Positions 46,101-58,383 of a stretch of 64,000 nt of DNA are shown here, in pieces; position 1 is the stretch's first letter, and each line of letters opens with the position of its first letter. A model generated the notes under the pieces. That model made no database searches. It saw only the letters and a program-made list of their open reading frames with translations, and was not told the origin of the DNA. Source of the stretch: Welwitschia mirabilis (Eukaryota > Gnetophyta > Gnetopsida > Welwitschiales); NCBI GenBank assembly GCA_051453625.1, contig JBOZIK010000001.1, positions 292,463,655 to 292,527,654 of the forward strand, read 5' to 3'. A program made the position numbers and the translations under genes.

Positions 46101-48841
46101 ATCTTTGAAATAATTGAATCATGGACTTTCTAGATGTTGTCTAGTTTTATATTCATAATTCTTTTATACATCTGTTTAGCTATTTTTAATATTTAAATGT
46201 TTAAAGATTTTAATATTTATTATATTTAGTAATAAATTTATCCTTTTCTCATGCATATATTCCTCTCTAGGTCATTTAATCTTTTTTAAGAAATACACCT
46301 TTTATTCTTTTGAAAAGATTTAAAATTTCTTCTAATTTACTTTTTATAGAAGAAATTTAATTTTGCATTATAACATTTAGATCAAAGATAATTATTTATT
46401 TAGAAGAAATATCTTAATCTTTTATATTTATAGATTCTTTGTTTACTGTTATATTTTCGGGGCTATATTTCTTCAAATTTCTTTTTTTGGAATTGACTTC
46501 TTTCATAGGACAAATTTTCTTCTTAAAATAACTATGTGAATTTGAATTTTAATTTAAACATCTCTTGAAAAAAAATGAATGTAAACTATTTCATAAAAAG
46601 GTAATGTCTTATTTGTTAATTTGCAAATATGTAAATGTTTGAAGAAACTTAAAGCAACTAATGAAGGGATTTTAAATAATGAAATCCTTTTTATTCTAGC
46701 ATTTAATTTCTACTAAATCTAAAATAACTATATTTGATGTTGGTGCTATGCATTGTGAAGGTCATTTTCCAATTTTAAAACCTATTTCTTAAGTTCTCTT
46801 ATGTTTAATTGTTCTAAGCATTTTACTAAAATGTTGTACTTTATACCCATATTAAAATCATTATCGAGTCTATAAATACCTTTGCAATAAATTTACCAAA
46901 ATGTTGGCTTTGCTTAGAAGTTTATGTAGATCTATCTAGACTTTTCTAATTTTTAGAAATCTTAGTTATGTATTTGAATGTATCCTAAGATTATTTTAAT
47001 TCTTTATATTTAAATCTTTTTACACGCATCATCTTAATGAATTACTTGTTTTGTATTTTTAAACTTTCATAAAATAAGGTTATAGTTCTTCCATCACATT
47101 GCATGAAATATATGATTTCTCATCTTAGCTTATTAGTTTTATTTACCTTAGGTTATTTTTCAAAAATTCATAATTCAAATCTATTTATGACTTAATCAAA
47201 TAAGGTTTTAAAGAATGTGGATATAGTTTTTCCCCTTCTTTTTCTCTGTCATTTTTTGATTCCCTTTTTAAGAAGAATGGAAAAGCATTCATCCTAATCA
47301 CATTAACCTATTTAATTGCTTGTGAAATTGTTGATATGATAACTTTCAGCTCATATATATGTTGATATGAGCACTTAAAATCAAGAATGATAGCTTTCAA
47401 ATCATTAAATTTAGAAGAGATATGGGTAGTGGCATATTTGATTTCAAAATGATTTTTATAAGGAGGTAAGGTTATACAAGAAAAGTGCTTAAGTATTTTA
47501 ACTATCATAGGTTATTAAAATTTTTCTTCAGAAAAAGGGGATAGTTGCTATAACATTGTTATATTACTTAAAAGAATCTTATGATTTACATGATTTTATG
47601 ATTCAAATGTTGAGGTTTACCTACACAAGAAGAACATTGAGTGTAATTTTTTTTAAATTCATTAAAAGATATTAAATAAAACATTGTTCTTTATTAAACT
47701 AATTCTAATATTGGTCTTTAGATTTTATAATCTAATAGTTCATGAGATATTAACATCAAGAATAAGATTTTTGAGGTAAATTATAAGTGAAAAAAAGTAA
47801 GAAATAATACAACAAGGAAGTTTAGATTTCATCTAACCCATAATGTTGAAAATATAAGATGATATTAATACATGAAATAATGATGTTAACTAATTTCAAA
47901 AAGATATGTAGGGTTTAAGGTTAATGGTAAAGAATACAAAAACAAAACCATCAACATAAACTGCTTAGTAAGATAATTTTCTAACCATATAAGTGATATG
48001 TTAAAAGAGCATATATTGACCATTAATAATGAACAAGGAGCATAGAAAGGGATGTGATAAAAGTAGATAAATAAATAGATTTACATGTTCCAACTTATAA
48101 TAAGCAGTATATAAATGAGAAAAAAGGACAACATTCCTTACACCGTAAACATCAGACAATGATCCCCTTCATTTAAGGAGGAACTATAGAAAACTACTAC
48201 TAAAAAGTATAAGAAATATCTGAAAGTTTAATTGTTCATGTAAGAAAATAATTTTAATATTTTTGACAATAATAAAAAAGGATAATGAAATAAAAAAAAT
48301 CAGATGGAAAAGCTAATTTTTAATACTTGGAGGTGGCACAACAACCATCACATTTAGAATTAAAAAAGAGAGAAACTATTAAAAAAAATGCAAACATGAA
48401 AATGTTTTTAAATGATTCAAATAATGTTATTGTAGTCCCTAATAATAGTGCTAAAGATTGGGTATGCCTTAAAAATGATATTCAAGGAGACCTTGATATT
48501 TTTCTTCTTTAATATATGCGCTCCATTTTTTAGATAAGTATGTCATAACCATTAAGAAGAGGGTAGAAATTTTAAAATAGTAATTAAAGCCATTAGTGAT
48601 GGTATTAAAAAAGTACAATTGTTGTTATTTCATAAGGACTATAATGGAGATTTAAAGCTTACAATCATTCATTCAAATCATATAATCAAATAAAGACAAT
48701 TATGGTGTTTTAAAAGGAAGAGAGATAATAACTCTTGTTAAACACTAGAAATGATAATTTATGAGACAAACAAATAGCAAGCCTAAGTAAGGAAAACTTT
48801 AAGAATCAGTATCATTTCTTTTTAATCAAATATGATAGTTT
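46101..48841. other. AT-rich unassigned DNA
   Basis: No domain recognised. The left part could be the LINE ORF1 region by position, but no DUF4283-like block was found. Short ORFs (47308-47508, 48327-48512) are not supported by any resemblance. Confidence 0.45.
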
Positions 48842-48908
48842 AGAGAGAGAGATAGAGAAAGAGACAGAGAGAGGGAGAGAGGGAGTGAGGGAAGGAGGGG
48901 GAGGGAGA
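48842..48908 (+). repeat. Purine (GA)n-type microsatellite
   Basis: Imperfect GAGAGA/GGGAGG run of about 65 bp. Confidence 0.9.
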
Positions 48909-49332
48909 ATTAGTTGCCTCAGGAATAAAATAGTGTGAAGGATTATGACAACATAAACAAGGGCAATTGCCTATACAATAACAGCTAGTTCGATAGCCAA
49001 AAAGATGGTTTAATGAAAGATATATACTAATTTAGATTTAATTCTTTTGAAGACATCCTAAAGACGAGCCATAAAATTGTGAGCATTTCTATACATAATC
49101 TCACATGCCATAGAAGTCATGAATCTCATTAGCTCTTGAAGGAGATTCTACTAGATCGAGCAAACAAACATAGATCAAGGAAAATGAAATAAACTAACTC
49201 AAAAGAATTACTTGTTTCTTAGCCTTTAGTATCAATTGATTAGTTTCTTAGAAGTCAAAGTGTAATGGAAAATCAAAGTTTACATGTGGCAATACCAAAA
49301 GAACAAAAGCATGAAATAACCAAAAAAGAAGC

Positions 49333-49333
<1 letters not shown>

Positions 49334-49376
<43 letters not shown>
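49334..49376 (+). repeat. (GA)n microsatellite
   Basis: Near-perfect AG/GA dinucleotide run of about 42 bp. Confidence 0.95.
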
Positions 49377-49383
<7 letters not shown>

Positions 49384-50456
49384 TTACAAGACAAGCATGT
49401 TTATATGGTAAAAACCTCAAAGGTAGAAGGAAACATCCATTGGAGAATCAAGGGATTTATTATCAGTTATGTAAATGAACTAGGTACCATATAATAAGGA
49501 AAGATCCAAGCCCTTTCAATATGATTAACATTCAACCCCAGCTAAGATTGAAACACTAAATCTCACCCTTCATTTACTTACATTTTCCACTTAATCCATT
49601 TATTCATCGTTCTTGCTCTATATTTTAAATTTTAATTGCAAAATGTAAATGAACTAAAAGGGCTAATCTTCTTTTACAACATTATAATACAAGAATTCTA
49701 ATGCAAATTTGGGCTTTAAATCCTAACACTTTGTTATTCTCAATGTTAGAACTTCCATTAGTTTTACCTTATCCTTCCAAAAAAAATAATTATGGGATAA
49801 AAATACTAAATTGCAAATTTGAAAATCTGTTATTGCAATATTCAAACTCTTAAGCTCGTCAAAATTTATTACAGTAATATTTATACTTTTAGGACAATCA
49901 AAATTTACCACTAACATATTATTTATAGGAGAAGCTTTTGAATAAAGATTAATAAGGTTGGTATCATCCATGACCATGTACATACTCTTTATTGACAAAT
50001 ATTAGTCCAATATACAATAATAAACTACTAAAAATACAATTTATTTATTAAACTTTAAAGATATTACTTATTTATTTACTTCATAAAAGCTACTCTTCAG
50101 TAATAGCTACAATGCTAAAGAGACGATCCGATAATAGAACATTGCTTGCATGTCTTTATTATTATGGGTTTGATTCACGAAAAACTCTTGAAAAAAAAAA
50201 AAAAAAAGACAACTTCCATATATACTAAGTTCAGTGAGATAATTTTATGGATTATAAGCAAGCGAAATGGTTCCGAGAGTAAAAACTTCCCAATAATAAT
50301 AACGTTTAGTTGTGGGCCTCCACGACATATACAAAATATTTGGAAGAAAGCATCTGAGGCCTCCTTCGGAGTTTCTCGGCTGTAAACCGAAGAGGAAGGA
50401 TAGTAATCAAGGTAGAGGAACACTCCTCAAATTCGTCTGCAATCACAGAAAGAAAT
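49377..50456 (+). promoter_or_regulatory. Upstream region of the pfkB-like gene
   Basis: Presumed promoter and 5' UTR of the kinase gene. Up to about 50250 it is AT-rich; from about 50256 GC content and CpG frequency rise sharply and stay high through exon 1. No TATA box or start site can be assigned with confidence. A poly(A) run lies at 50193-50208. Confidence 0.4.
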
Positions 50457-50855
50457 ATGCTGTTGGTGCAGCCGACCCAAGAGCTGCTCCAAACCAAAGA
50501 TATTAGATTCCTCAGAAAGTCATTCCCGAAATCTAAGTCAACATTCAAATCATGCTTTTGTCCTTCAAAATTCCTTGCTTCATGTCCAGCCTCCTCTTCC
50601 GTGTTTCTTTTTCATCGGTTGAAGATAGCTAAATCAGAACGGTGTGGATGCATTCTCAGAGAAAGCATTAATGACAAGAATGCTGCCACGGAATATGCGT
50701 TGAGCGATTGTCATAGCGTCGAGAAAAGCATTGACGTGGTAACTTTGAGCAACCTTTGCGTTGATATCGTGTTGAATGTTGCTAAGCTTCCCCCTGAGTC
50801 TCTTGAGGAGAGGTATTGTTACATGCGGGAGCTTGCGGCTTCGAATCCCGATAAG
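50457..50855 (+). CDS. pfkB-like carbohydrate kinase, exon 1
   Basis: Host gene: first coding exon of a plant pfkB (ribokinase-type) sugar kinase, resembling the Arabidopsis At4g28706/At5g43910 group. It starts at ATG 50457, the first Met in this frame, and reads 133 codons to AAG followed by the donor GTTAGT; the intron is phase 0. Residues 1 to about 65 are rich in Ser, Lys, Arg and Phe with few acids (for example RKSFPKSKSTFKS), as in plastid transit peptides. The conserved fold starts near residue 92 (DVVTLSNLCVDIVLNVAKLP), the first beta strand and substrate-binding Asn-x-x-x-Asp of the family. It ends REL.ASNPDK. The family phosphorylates sugars or nucleosides with ATP; the substrate here is not known. 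CpG-rich, intact, no stops. The transit peptide call is inference. Confidence 0.85.
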
Positions 50856-51124
50856 GTTAGTCAAAATTTTTTGATGCTAATAATTTGAAGACTTCCGTGG
50901 TTTTTAGGCTAAGTTGGTAAGTAAAATTGAAGACGTGAGTGATGAAAGCTGTCCTTTTGTGTTTTTCTTTTGATATTTCTTCATGGCAGCCTGCATTATT
51001 ATTATTATTAGAATGAGAATTTATTGTACCGAGGTTTTCGTAATCGCGTCTGTGGCTCTGTTTTTTTGAGTGTAAATTAAATCGTGCTTTGTCTGAAGCC
51101 GTAACTAAATCCCTAATTTTACAT

Positions 51125-51154
51125 AGGAATCTATCACGTGACACATAGATTCCT
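51125..51154. promoter_or_regulatory. Perfect hairpin enclosing a G-box
   Basis: AGGAATCTAT (51125-51134) and ATAGATTCCT (51145-51154) are exact inverse complements around CACGTGACAC, which begins with the palindromic G-box CACGTG. It lies 270 bp into intron 1. It could be a transcription factor site; the hairpin could also be chance. Confidence 0.5.
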
Positions 51155-53389
51155 TAGGGCTGACAGTGTGGAGATCGCACAGCAGCTTCTCCTCATTAAG
51201 TCTCATCTTTTGAAGGAAAGTACAATGCAATTGATATTCGATAGCGGTAAGTTTAGTATTGCTGAAATTCGATTACCAGAAATCAGTCCTCATGTAATGA
51301 GCGTCTTTGTTTGGAGTCGCCGTTTGTGATTGATTCGGACAGAAGCGATTCTGTTGTTGATGCTTGGATATGAATCCCTGCTTGTGAATGTGAGCCAAAT
51401 ATGTTAAACGTGTTACAGTTACCATTCAACATTTGTTAGGCTTGACAAAGGCTATCACGAATAATTCCCAATTCAGAGGCTTTGATGATACAGTTAATAA
51501 CAACGACATAATCCTGTAAGCCGTGATTCCTTCTAGGCCGGTTTACATATTGAAACTTTAAGGCTCGCCTGAAGTTTTTCTCTTCAATAATTGGGAACTG
51601 GTTAGTCTAAGAGAGTCGCTATAAGGAAAAAGGAGTGTTTAGTGGGATGACATATGTGGCTTAAACATCTACGTTATGTAATTATTTCTGGCAGAAATTG
51701 ACAATTTTTTAAATTTTGACGAGATTGTTTATTCCATACAATGTAGAATGTTTCATGCGAATTTTAACAGTACAAATTATTTGTGTTCTACAGAGCAACA
51801 TGCTTAGGAAAAGAAGGCAAGAGCTAAACAGAAACACAAAAATTTGAACACGAGCTTAATGACTTGAAAGTTATGAAAGCAAAATAAGTCCATATGCTCT
51901 GCCTAGTAGGCTATGAGTTTACTAATTGCTTGAGCCATTGAATTATATAATTTAATACAAGCTTAAGCAGGTTCTTTATGATGCACAGTTTTATATTCCA
52001 GAATTATAAATCACAGATGCATGTCTTATTCCACAGTTTTTTTGGTCTCAAACACTGATTTTTAGCTTTAATTATCAAAATATCATGAGTTTTGCATAAG
52101 ATTCAATTTCCAGAAACACCAGCATTGAAATATCTAGGCTATGTGATGTGTTTATTTTAAAGATTAAAATTTCAGTGGGAAGTTTTCTTCAATTTTATGG
52201 CGTGGTGATGCTATCATTTGACTGCTTGATATTTGTCAAGTTTTCAAATATCATGTCAAGTCTTGATTTTTGTTAAAGTGTCAAAAAGTGATCAGTCATT
52301 TTGGTGTGAGTGTTCTAAAGGTAATGATTTGTTCAAACAAGAATCTTGGAGTCAACACTGGCAGCACTAAAATCATGTTCCTTCCCTTGCTACGGTAGCA
52401 ATCCAGATCCAGGGAGGTTCCACGATGACCTTCAATCTTCAAGGTTGGAATAGTTTGACTTTAGGGACACTGCAATGGGAAATATGTAGACACAGATGTT
52501 TGACAATGGATCCAGATCCATGTGGTAAGCTTGAGATTTCCTATGGTAACTTGTTTGTATGTTCATCATATTTCAACTCCAAGATACTAGGTTGAAGCAG
52601 CATCTAGAGTTAAATAATGAAGATCAACCAATCTTTTTTAATAGTGTTAAGACTGTAATAACACTTTATGGAAGTAGTTTGGACATACCATGTTTTTATG
52701 TCAGTTAATGCTTCTTAAGAATCCAACTAAATGGGTTATATAATAACTCATGATGACAGGAAGGTTTTCAAAAAAAAGCATTTTAATGTTGGAGGTGCAG
52801 TATAAGGAAAGGGATTACAAGTTAGAGATGATTTGGTGAGAGGGAACAGTGGTTCCAATGCATGGGATCATCCATGGGACTTAGAGGGCTGAGTCTACTT
52901 GGACCAACAATCATTTTTTGGGGGCCATCCTTGATAAAATACAAGCAAATCTCAATTGTCTTGGGCTGACCATGGGAGTCATGCTCAGAACAGCTTAGGA
53001 GGATCAACTGCAATGCATAAATCCTAATCAAACATCATTTAAGTAGAAGCCTTGCCATATTATTGCCTATCCTGTAACTTCCTTTGCTTTGGAATTTTTT
53101 TTTTCCAGGTGGACTCTTGACCAGACCTCTAGAGGGGTACTGTACTTACAAGATTCAAGGTAAGATGGGTGTGGAGTGACCACACCTTGAGCCTTACAAC
53201 TAAGTGAACTAACAATTCCCCTCCTACTTTGGATAACAAATCCACTTTGACACTATCCTAACAACATTGGGCTTAATTCACATGAGAGAGCTACACTTTG
53301 TATGTTCATAAAGAAGTGGAAACATATTAAGATGATGTTTTTCATTTCCATAAACTTCTATTTTATCAGGGACTTGTTTGTGGCATCGT

Positions 53390-53545
53390 NNNNNNNNNNN
53401 NNNNNNNNNNNNNNNNNNNNNNNNNNNNNNNNNNNNNNNNNNNNNNNNNNNNNNNNNNNNNNNNNNNNNNNNNNNNNNNNNNNNNNNNNNNNNNNNNNNN
53501 NNNNNNNNNNNNNNNNNNNNNNNNNNNNNNNNNNNNNNNNNNNNN
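53390..53545. other. Assembly gap, 156 N
   Basis: Run of N in intron 1, followed by a T-run. Confidence 0.95.
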
Positions 53546-54685
53546 TTTTTTTTTGGGGGTTAAATTAAGTCTGCACATGTTCATATAAAGGATATTATTT
53601 GTCTTTTTTTAATCCTTTTTTTGTTAAGTAAAAGATAACAATCGATAATTGCACATACCAAGTTTGTTAGTGTCTGTTTCATATTTAAATCCATATCAGG
53701 GTTTAAAGGGACATGATCTATCCTCTATGGATTTGATTATATCGTCTATCATTAGTAGGAAGTTGTATATTTATTGATGATTGTAGCAATGAAAAATTAG
53801 AATTTATGTTCAATGTTTATTCATCCAAAGCTTCTTCCCCATTGTTCTGCTCATCCAGCCTTCTGATTTGCATTAATGGCATTCTTTGGATACCAACATA
53901 ATTAAGATTCACTAGCTTGACTTCATTAATTTTTAACTTTAGGCATGCGTTTCTATAATGACCTGTCTAACAAGTTGCAACCCCCAACTTGACTTTATTA
54001 CACTTCATCTTGCACGAAACTTTGTGAACCACAATGTATATTTAGCAACACAAAAGAGGAAACATGATTCATTCTCATTAGCACAAGGCCTCAGTGTTAT
54101 ATCAAAAGGTTGCCAGAGGCACATCACAAAGACTTGGGTGAATTGATATCAGAGAGGTAGTTCAGGGCTTTAAGTAGAAAGGTTGAACTTAGACAATTCA
54201 ATGATTGTAAAGTAGGATGAAGGCATTCCACAACATGTTTTAGCTAAAGGATTTGGAGCAGGTTGGTCAACTATAAATTATGGCAACATACAAGGGGTTC
54301 TAATTTGATTTAGACTATTAAGGCATAAACATCTCAAGAAAGGTACAGCACAATTCATAGAATAAATTTGAGAAGATGAAAGGAACTAACAAAAGCAATG
54401 CATTGACTGTATTCTTTCTATTTGAAGTAAAATTGCGTAAACTCTTATCTGATTTCTTAATTCTTCTTTGTATTCTTAACAAATAGTGTTGTGATTTGCC
54501 CAATCATGCACTCTGGTATTCCCACATAAGTAATAGGTGTTCTACTACACATCAAATATGGCAGTGATATCAAACTTTTGGACATCAAGGTTGTCCTCAG
54601 TAGGTGATCTCTACTGCTGTTTTTAATCTACATTCGTGATAAACATCTCATGGTCTTCTATCGAAAAATCTGTAATAAGAGATAC

Positions 54686-54827
54686 TTGAATCACAACAAA
54701 AGAACATAATAATGATTGCCATAAAGTTTTGGTAATCAAGTATTTTTAAGAAATAGTTGAATCACAACAAAAGAACACAATAATGATTGCCATAAAGTTT
54801 TGATAATCAAGTATTTTTTATCTTCTA
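54686..54827 (+). repeat. 71-bp tandem duplication in intron 1
   Basis: TTGAATCACAACAAAAGAAC... at 54686-54756 is repeated at 54757 to about 54827 with few substitutions. A recent local duplication. Confidence 0.9.
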
Positions 54828-56121
54828 ATGTTTCTGTTGATTCCAATTAATTAACTTTAAAATTTAAATAATAAAGCAAGTAAGGAAAGAATTTGAGTCT
54901 ATGGCAGAGCAAACTGAAAACAAGTCCACTATTGGTGATGGGACTTTTTGCAACTGATAACCAATCTAGTATTTGATATCTTTCTAGCAATTTCTGCATG
55001 CAGCCCACTACCTCTTAGTCACCACTAATAATTTTCCTTGTGTTTTAACTAAATTAACTAGATTATTAGAGTTCAACTTATGGAATTGACCCTTAGCTAG
55101 GAATACCTTCTCTTACATGCTAATAGAATAGTGATTAAATTTTTATGAAACATGATTAAAGAATGGGAAATAAACCTGGAGGCTCATTCTGATGGACCAT
55201 CAAATCAATGAGATATGTTTGCCATGTCACTAAATGAGAACTAGCAAAATTAATTGTTGACATGTACATTGATTCAACATAGAAACAAAGGCTGCTATTT
55301 GATCTATTAAGATACTACAAAGTGGGCTGTCCTCCATTGGGACAGTTGGAAACACAGCTTCCATAGGTCTGGGACACTTTTGTCCGTCATTGCCTTGAGG
55401 AAACAGGTTAATCAATTTATTTGTTCCTTTGTAGATACCCGATTTTTAACATCCTTTCCTATGAGTCTTGTGTATTGGAGGTTGTGGTGTTTTCTTACAT
55501 GTCTTTGATGTATGATTCTTGAACTACTGATGGTGTTCAATGAAACTTGTAGGGACACATGTTGAATGCCTCTATGGCTTGTTAAGGATTTTCATAATTT
55601 CTTGTTAATCTTTTTACCCCCTTAACATGCTGCATGCTTTTTGCTTGTTAATCTCTTTATCTACATTGGAAGCAGATATGGTGGAGGCGATCTAATGGTT
55701 TTAAGAGTACCTTCACAACAGCATTATAGAGGTTGCATCTTATGAAAAGAAATATGAAACAGATTCCATAAAAGTTAAAGCCTTTCTGATTGATTAATTT
55801 CTGATTGATTGAGTGTTTTTTGGTAGAACCAAGTTGTTAACATTTTTTCATTACCATGATTATACTTCAAATCATAAAAGGACATTTACAACAGATCTTT
55901 AAATTGATTTTAGTCTTGAGGAATATTGTGAATAAAAATGTCAAGTAATATTAGTTAAAGTAGTATGTGTAGGTTATACCCTTAGGTAGATATTTTGTAT
56001 TCCTGTGAGGTTATTCTTATCTTATAATATAATATCCATGATTTCATATGGGCTTACTTTATTGATATTGAATTGTTTCTGTTCTAATTGCCACAATTAA
56101 CTTGAACATATGCTATTGTAG

Positions 56122-56366
56122 AGATTCTGGGAAGCAGGAGGAAATTCTAATTTTGCTATTGCTGCAGCAAGACTTGGACTTAACTGCTTGGCCCTTGGAG
56201 AAATCGGCGATGATAAATATGGTTTGTTTCTCCGTGATGTTCTTAAATCAGAAGGTGTGAGTATTGTAGGCATAGGTGAAGATAATGAATGGCAATGGAG
56301 AAACCGTGATGATACAGTCTTGTGTTGGGTGCTTGTAGATCCTGAAAGAAGACATGGATTTTGCAG
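56122..56366 (+). CDS. pfkB-like carbohydrate kinase, exon 2
   Basis: Second coding exon, 245 nt, in phase with exon 1. Acceptor is TATTGTAG at 56114-56121; donor GTAGAT starts at 56367, leaving phase 2. It encodes RFWEAGGNSNFAIAAARLGL, then LGEIGDDKYG, VLKSEGVSIVGI, and VLCWVLVDPERRHGFC. GGN.(N)FA.AAARLG is the pfkB signature 1 region (Gly-Gly-x-x-x-Asn) that binds the sugar, and G.IG.D.YG is the next conserved turn. No stops or frameshifts. The ATP-binding and catalytic C-terminal part (DTxGxGDxF) must lie in later exons beyond 64000; no candidate exon 3 was found in the window. The gene appears functional as far as it can be seen. Confidence 0.88.
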
Positions 56367-57955
56367 GTAGATATTCAAAGAATTACATCAATGCCTGTTC
56401 TTGCTCTTGAAATCATATACGTTTCTCATACATGATATTTTCCATCAATTCAGTGTGAAATTTGTGAAGATAAGATACTAAAGATACAAAACATACTATT
56501 AAAAATACATATAACTCATTCAGCAATGTTTAGGATAGAAGTAGAATAGAACATGGGCAAAGTTTATGCATGATGGATGGCATCTAAACGTAAACTTTTT
56601 TAGCACCAATGAAATTGAAAGAATTAGAAACAAGCTAAAACTAAGGTTAGGAAGGTTAATGATAAAATTGTATAAACAGGGTTGTAATATTTTAGTTCTG
56701 GAAAAATGAGTAATAATAAACTTTATAATGGTGACCTTATTCATATCAAAGCACTTAAGTGCAGATCAAAGACATGCATTTTCGTTGTGGGTGCACCAGA
56801 CCTGAACAATTGAAGTAAGAGAGTAGACAGGAGGTACTTCTAAGCACTCGAGAAGAATTGTCTAATGATATGTGTAGGCACCTAAAATGATAGATGGAAG
56901 AGCAATAAGAAATCGTTTTACAAGTGTAATGAAGAAATAACAACAATTATAAGCAATCACAATTTAAATAATGCAAAAATCATGTTGCTTTCTTTGTTGG
57001 ACAATATAATTAGTAATGGATGTCTCCATGTGGTACTTCGTACTTGTAGTTTCCTCATCATCTTTCTCACTTGTATGTTTGGTGTTATGAGCTTAAGCAC
57101 CTAAGACACCTACAAACTTATAAACAGGTATGCTTCCATGCACAATCACCAATTCACCACTAGCTCCACAAAAAACGTGCATTTTAGTTTTTGGTACAGA
57201 AAATGCACACATCTCAATTATTTTGAATAGATCAGTAACTAACAACTTTGTGAGGAATGTGCGTCCCATAAGGAGAAGTGTGAATCAATGACCAATGATG
57301 AAGCAATGTTAGTTGGAAGACCCCTGAAAGAACTTCTTGCAGTTCTTAATCTTGCCATCTGTGTGACCATTAATGCGATGATTGTTCAGCAGAAGCGCAG
57401 TGTAGGGTGATGTAGTCTTACTACCTAAGGTTTATACAATGTTGACAAGGTAAACAAGTTGTCTGATATTATAAAACATCCATGACCATCATGCATGGCA
57501 GACATCACAATTCTTTGTTTATGACTGAAAGAACTAAAATAAAAGACATCCCCAGGAAGTTACCACGTCATGCAAAACATTAAATACTTCAGATTTGGGC
57601 TAGCATAAAGCATAATTTTGAAGAGAAACATCTTGCTCAGGGTGGCTGCACTATATAGGAAGACAATTACTTATCTAAAAAGGAACAATTGAGGAATGAT
57701 GAAATGAAAGAAGTGGAAGAATCAAAGAAGGCAGCTCTCGAATGAAACAAAGATAGTTCATCCATTTGTGAGAGCTGGCTCACCTCTAAAGCAGAACACT
57801 AACTCTGCAATTGAATGCTATAAAAACAGAAAACATACTGACATTTTATAACCATTGAAGGTCTATCACTTGGGGAAAGAGAATAAGGTTTAGAATTGAA
57901 GCATATTGGAAGGCCTCACACACTTGCATCCTAATGATTTCAGACTATTACGAAA

Positions 57956-58371
57956 TGTGGCAGACAGTAGAAACACAGTGGGGAGAGAAAACGGCAACAA
58001 CAAACACAACAAACAGACACACAAAGATTAATGTGGCTCAGGCCTTTTTTGCCCTACCTCTTCAAACAGTGCAACCCTCTACTAGTTTAAAACAGCCCAG
58101 AGATAACAAGCCATCTTTGATAACTAAAAAGGCAGGAAAAAAGTCTCACACATCTTTTCACAACCCATTTGTCCATTTAAAGACTTGTTTTAAGGTTACA
58201 ACACTAAAAGAATGATGAGTTAACATTCACTTAACCACAACCAACATAAGATAAATAAGAATTATTCTGTTACAACATTTAAAGGGGTGAGACCTTATGT
58301 CAATAGAAAATTAGAAATAAACAAAAGGGAACATAATCAAAAGGGGAAGATTTGGCTTTGGTTTTCTAACA
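57956..58371 (-). repeat. 3' LTR of deleted Copia F (inner edge precise)
   Basis: Minus strand starts TGTTAGAAAACCAAAGCC at 58371, right after a polypurine tract. It runs left to roughly 57956, where ...CTGCCACA gives a CA end; that outer limit is approximate. About 416 bp. Confidence 0.6.
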
Positions 58372-58383
58372 GTCTCCCACTTG
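58372..58383 (-). other. Polypurine tract of Copia F
   Basis: Minus-strand CAAGTGGGAGAC directly before TGTTAG. AAGTGGGAGA(T/C)TGTT(A/G) is the usual PPT-LTR joint of Tork/Tnt1-type Copia elements. Confidence 0.8.

Larger units (their letters stand above)
50856..56121 (+). other. pfkB-like gene intron 1 (5.3 kb)
   Basis: Bounded by GT at 50856 and AG at 56120-56121, joining phase-0 exons so that the conserved DK(R)-WEAGGN motif is continuous. The 5' part (to about 51600) is GC-richer and holds a G-box hairpin. The rest is AT-rich with a 71-bp tandem duplication and a 156-N gap (53390-53545). No transposon protein was recognised inside this intron. Confidence 0.8.

Noticed and set aside
50312-50506. 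Short ORF upstream of exon 1 (MGLHDIYKIF...)
   Set aside because: A different frame from the kinase, with no recognised domain. It may be a chance ORF in the 5' UTR or promoter.
51138-51329. 63-residue ORF in intron 1
   Set aside because: No family resemblance, and the exon 1 to exon 2 junction is already continuous without it. Its start overlaps the G-box hairpin.
57934-58215. 93-residue ORF
   Set aside because: It lies inside the LTR of Copia F and is antisense to it; polar low-complexity composition.
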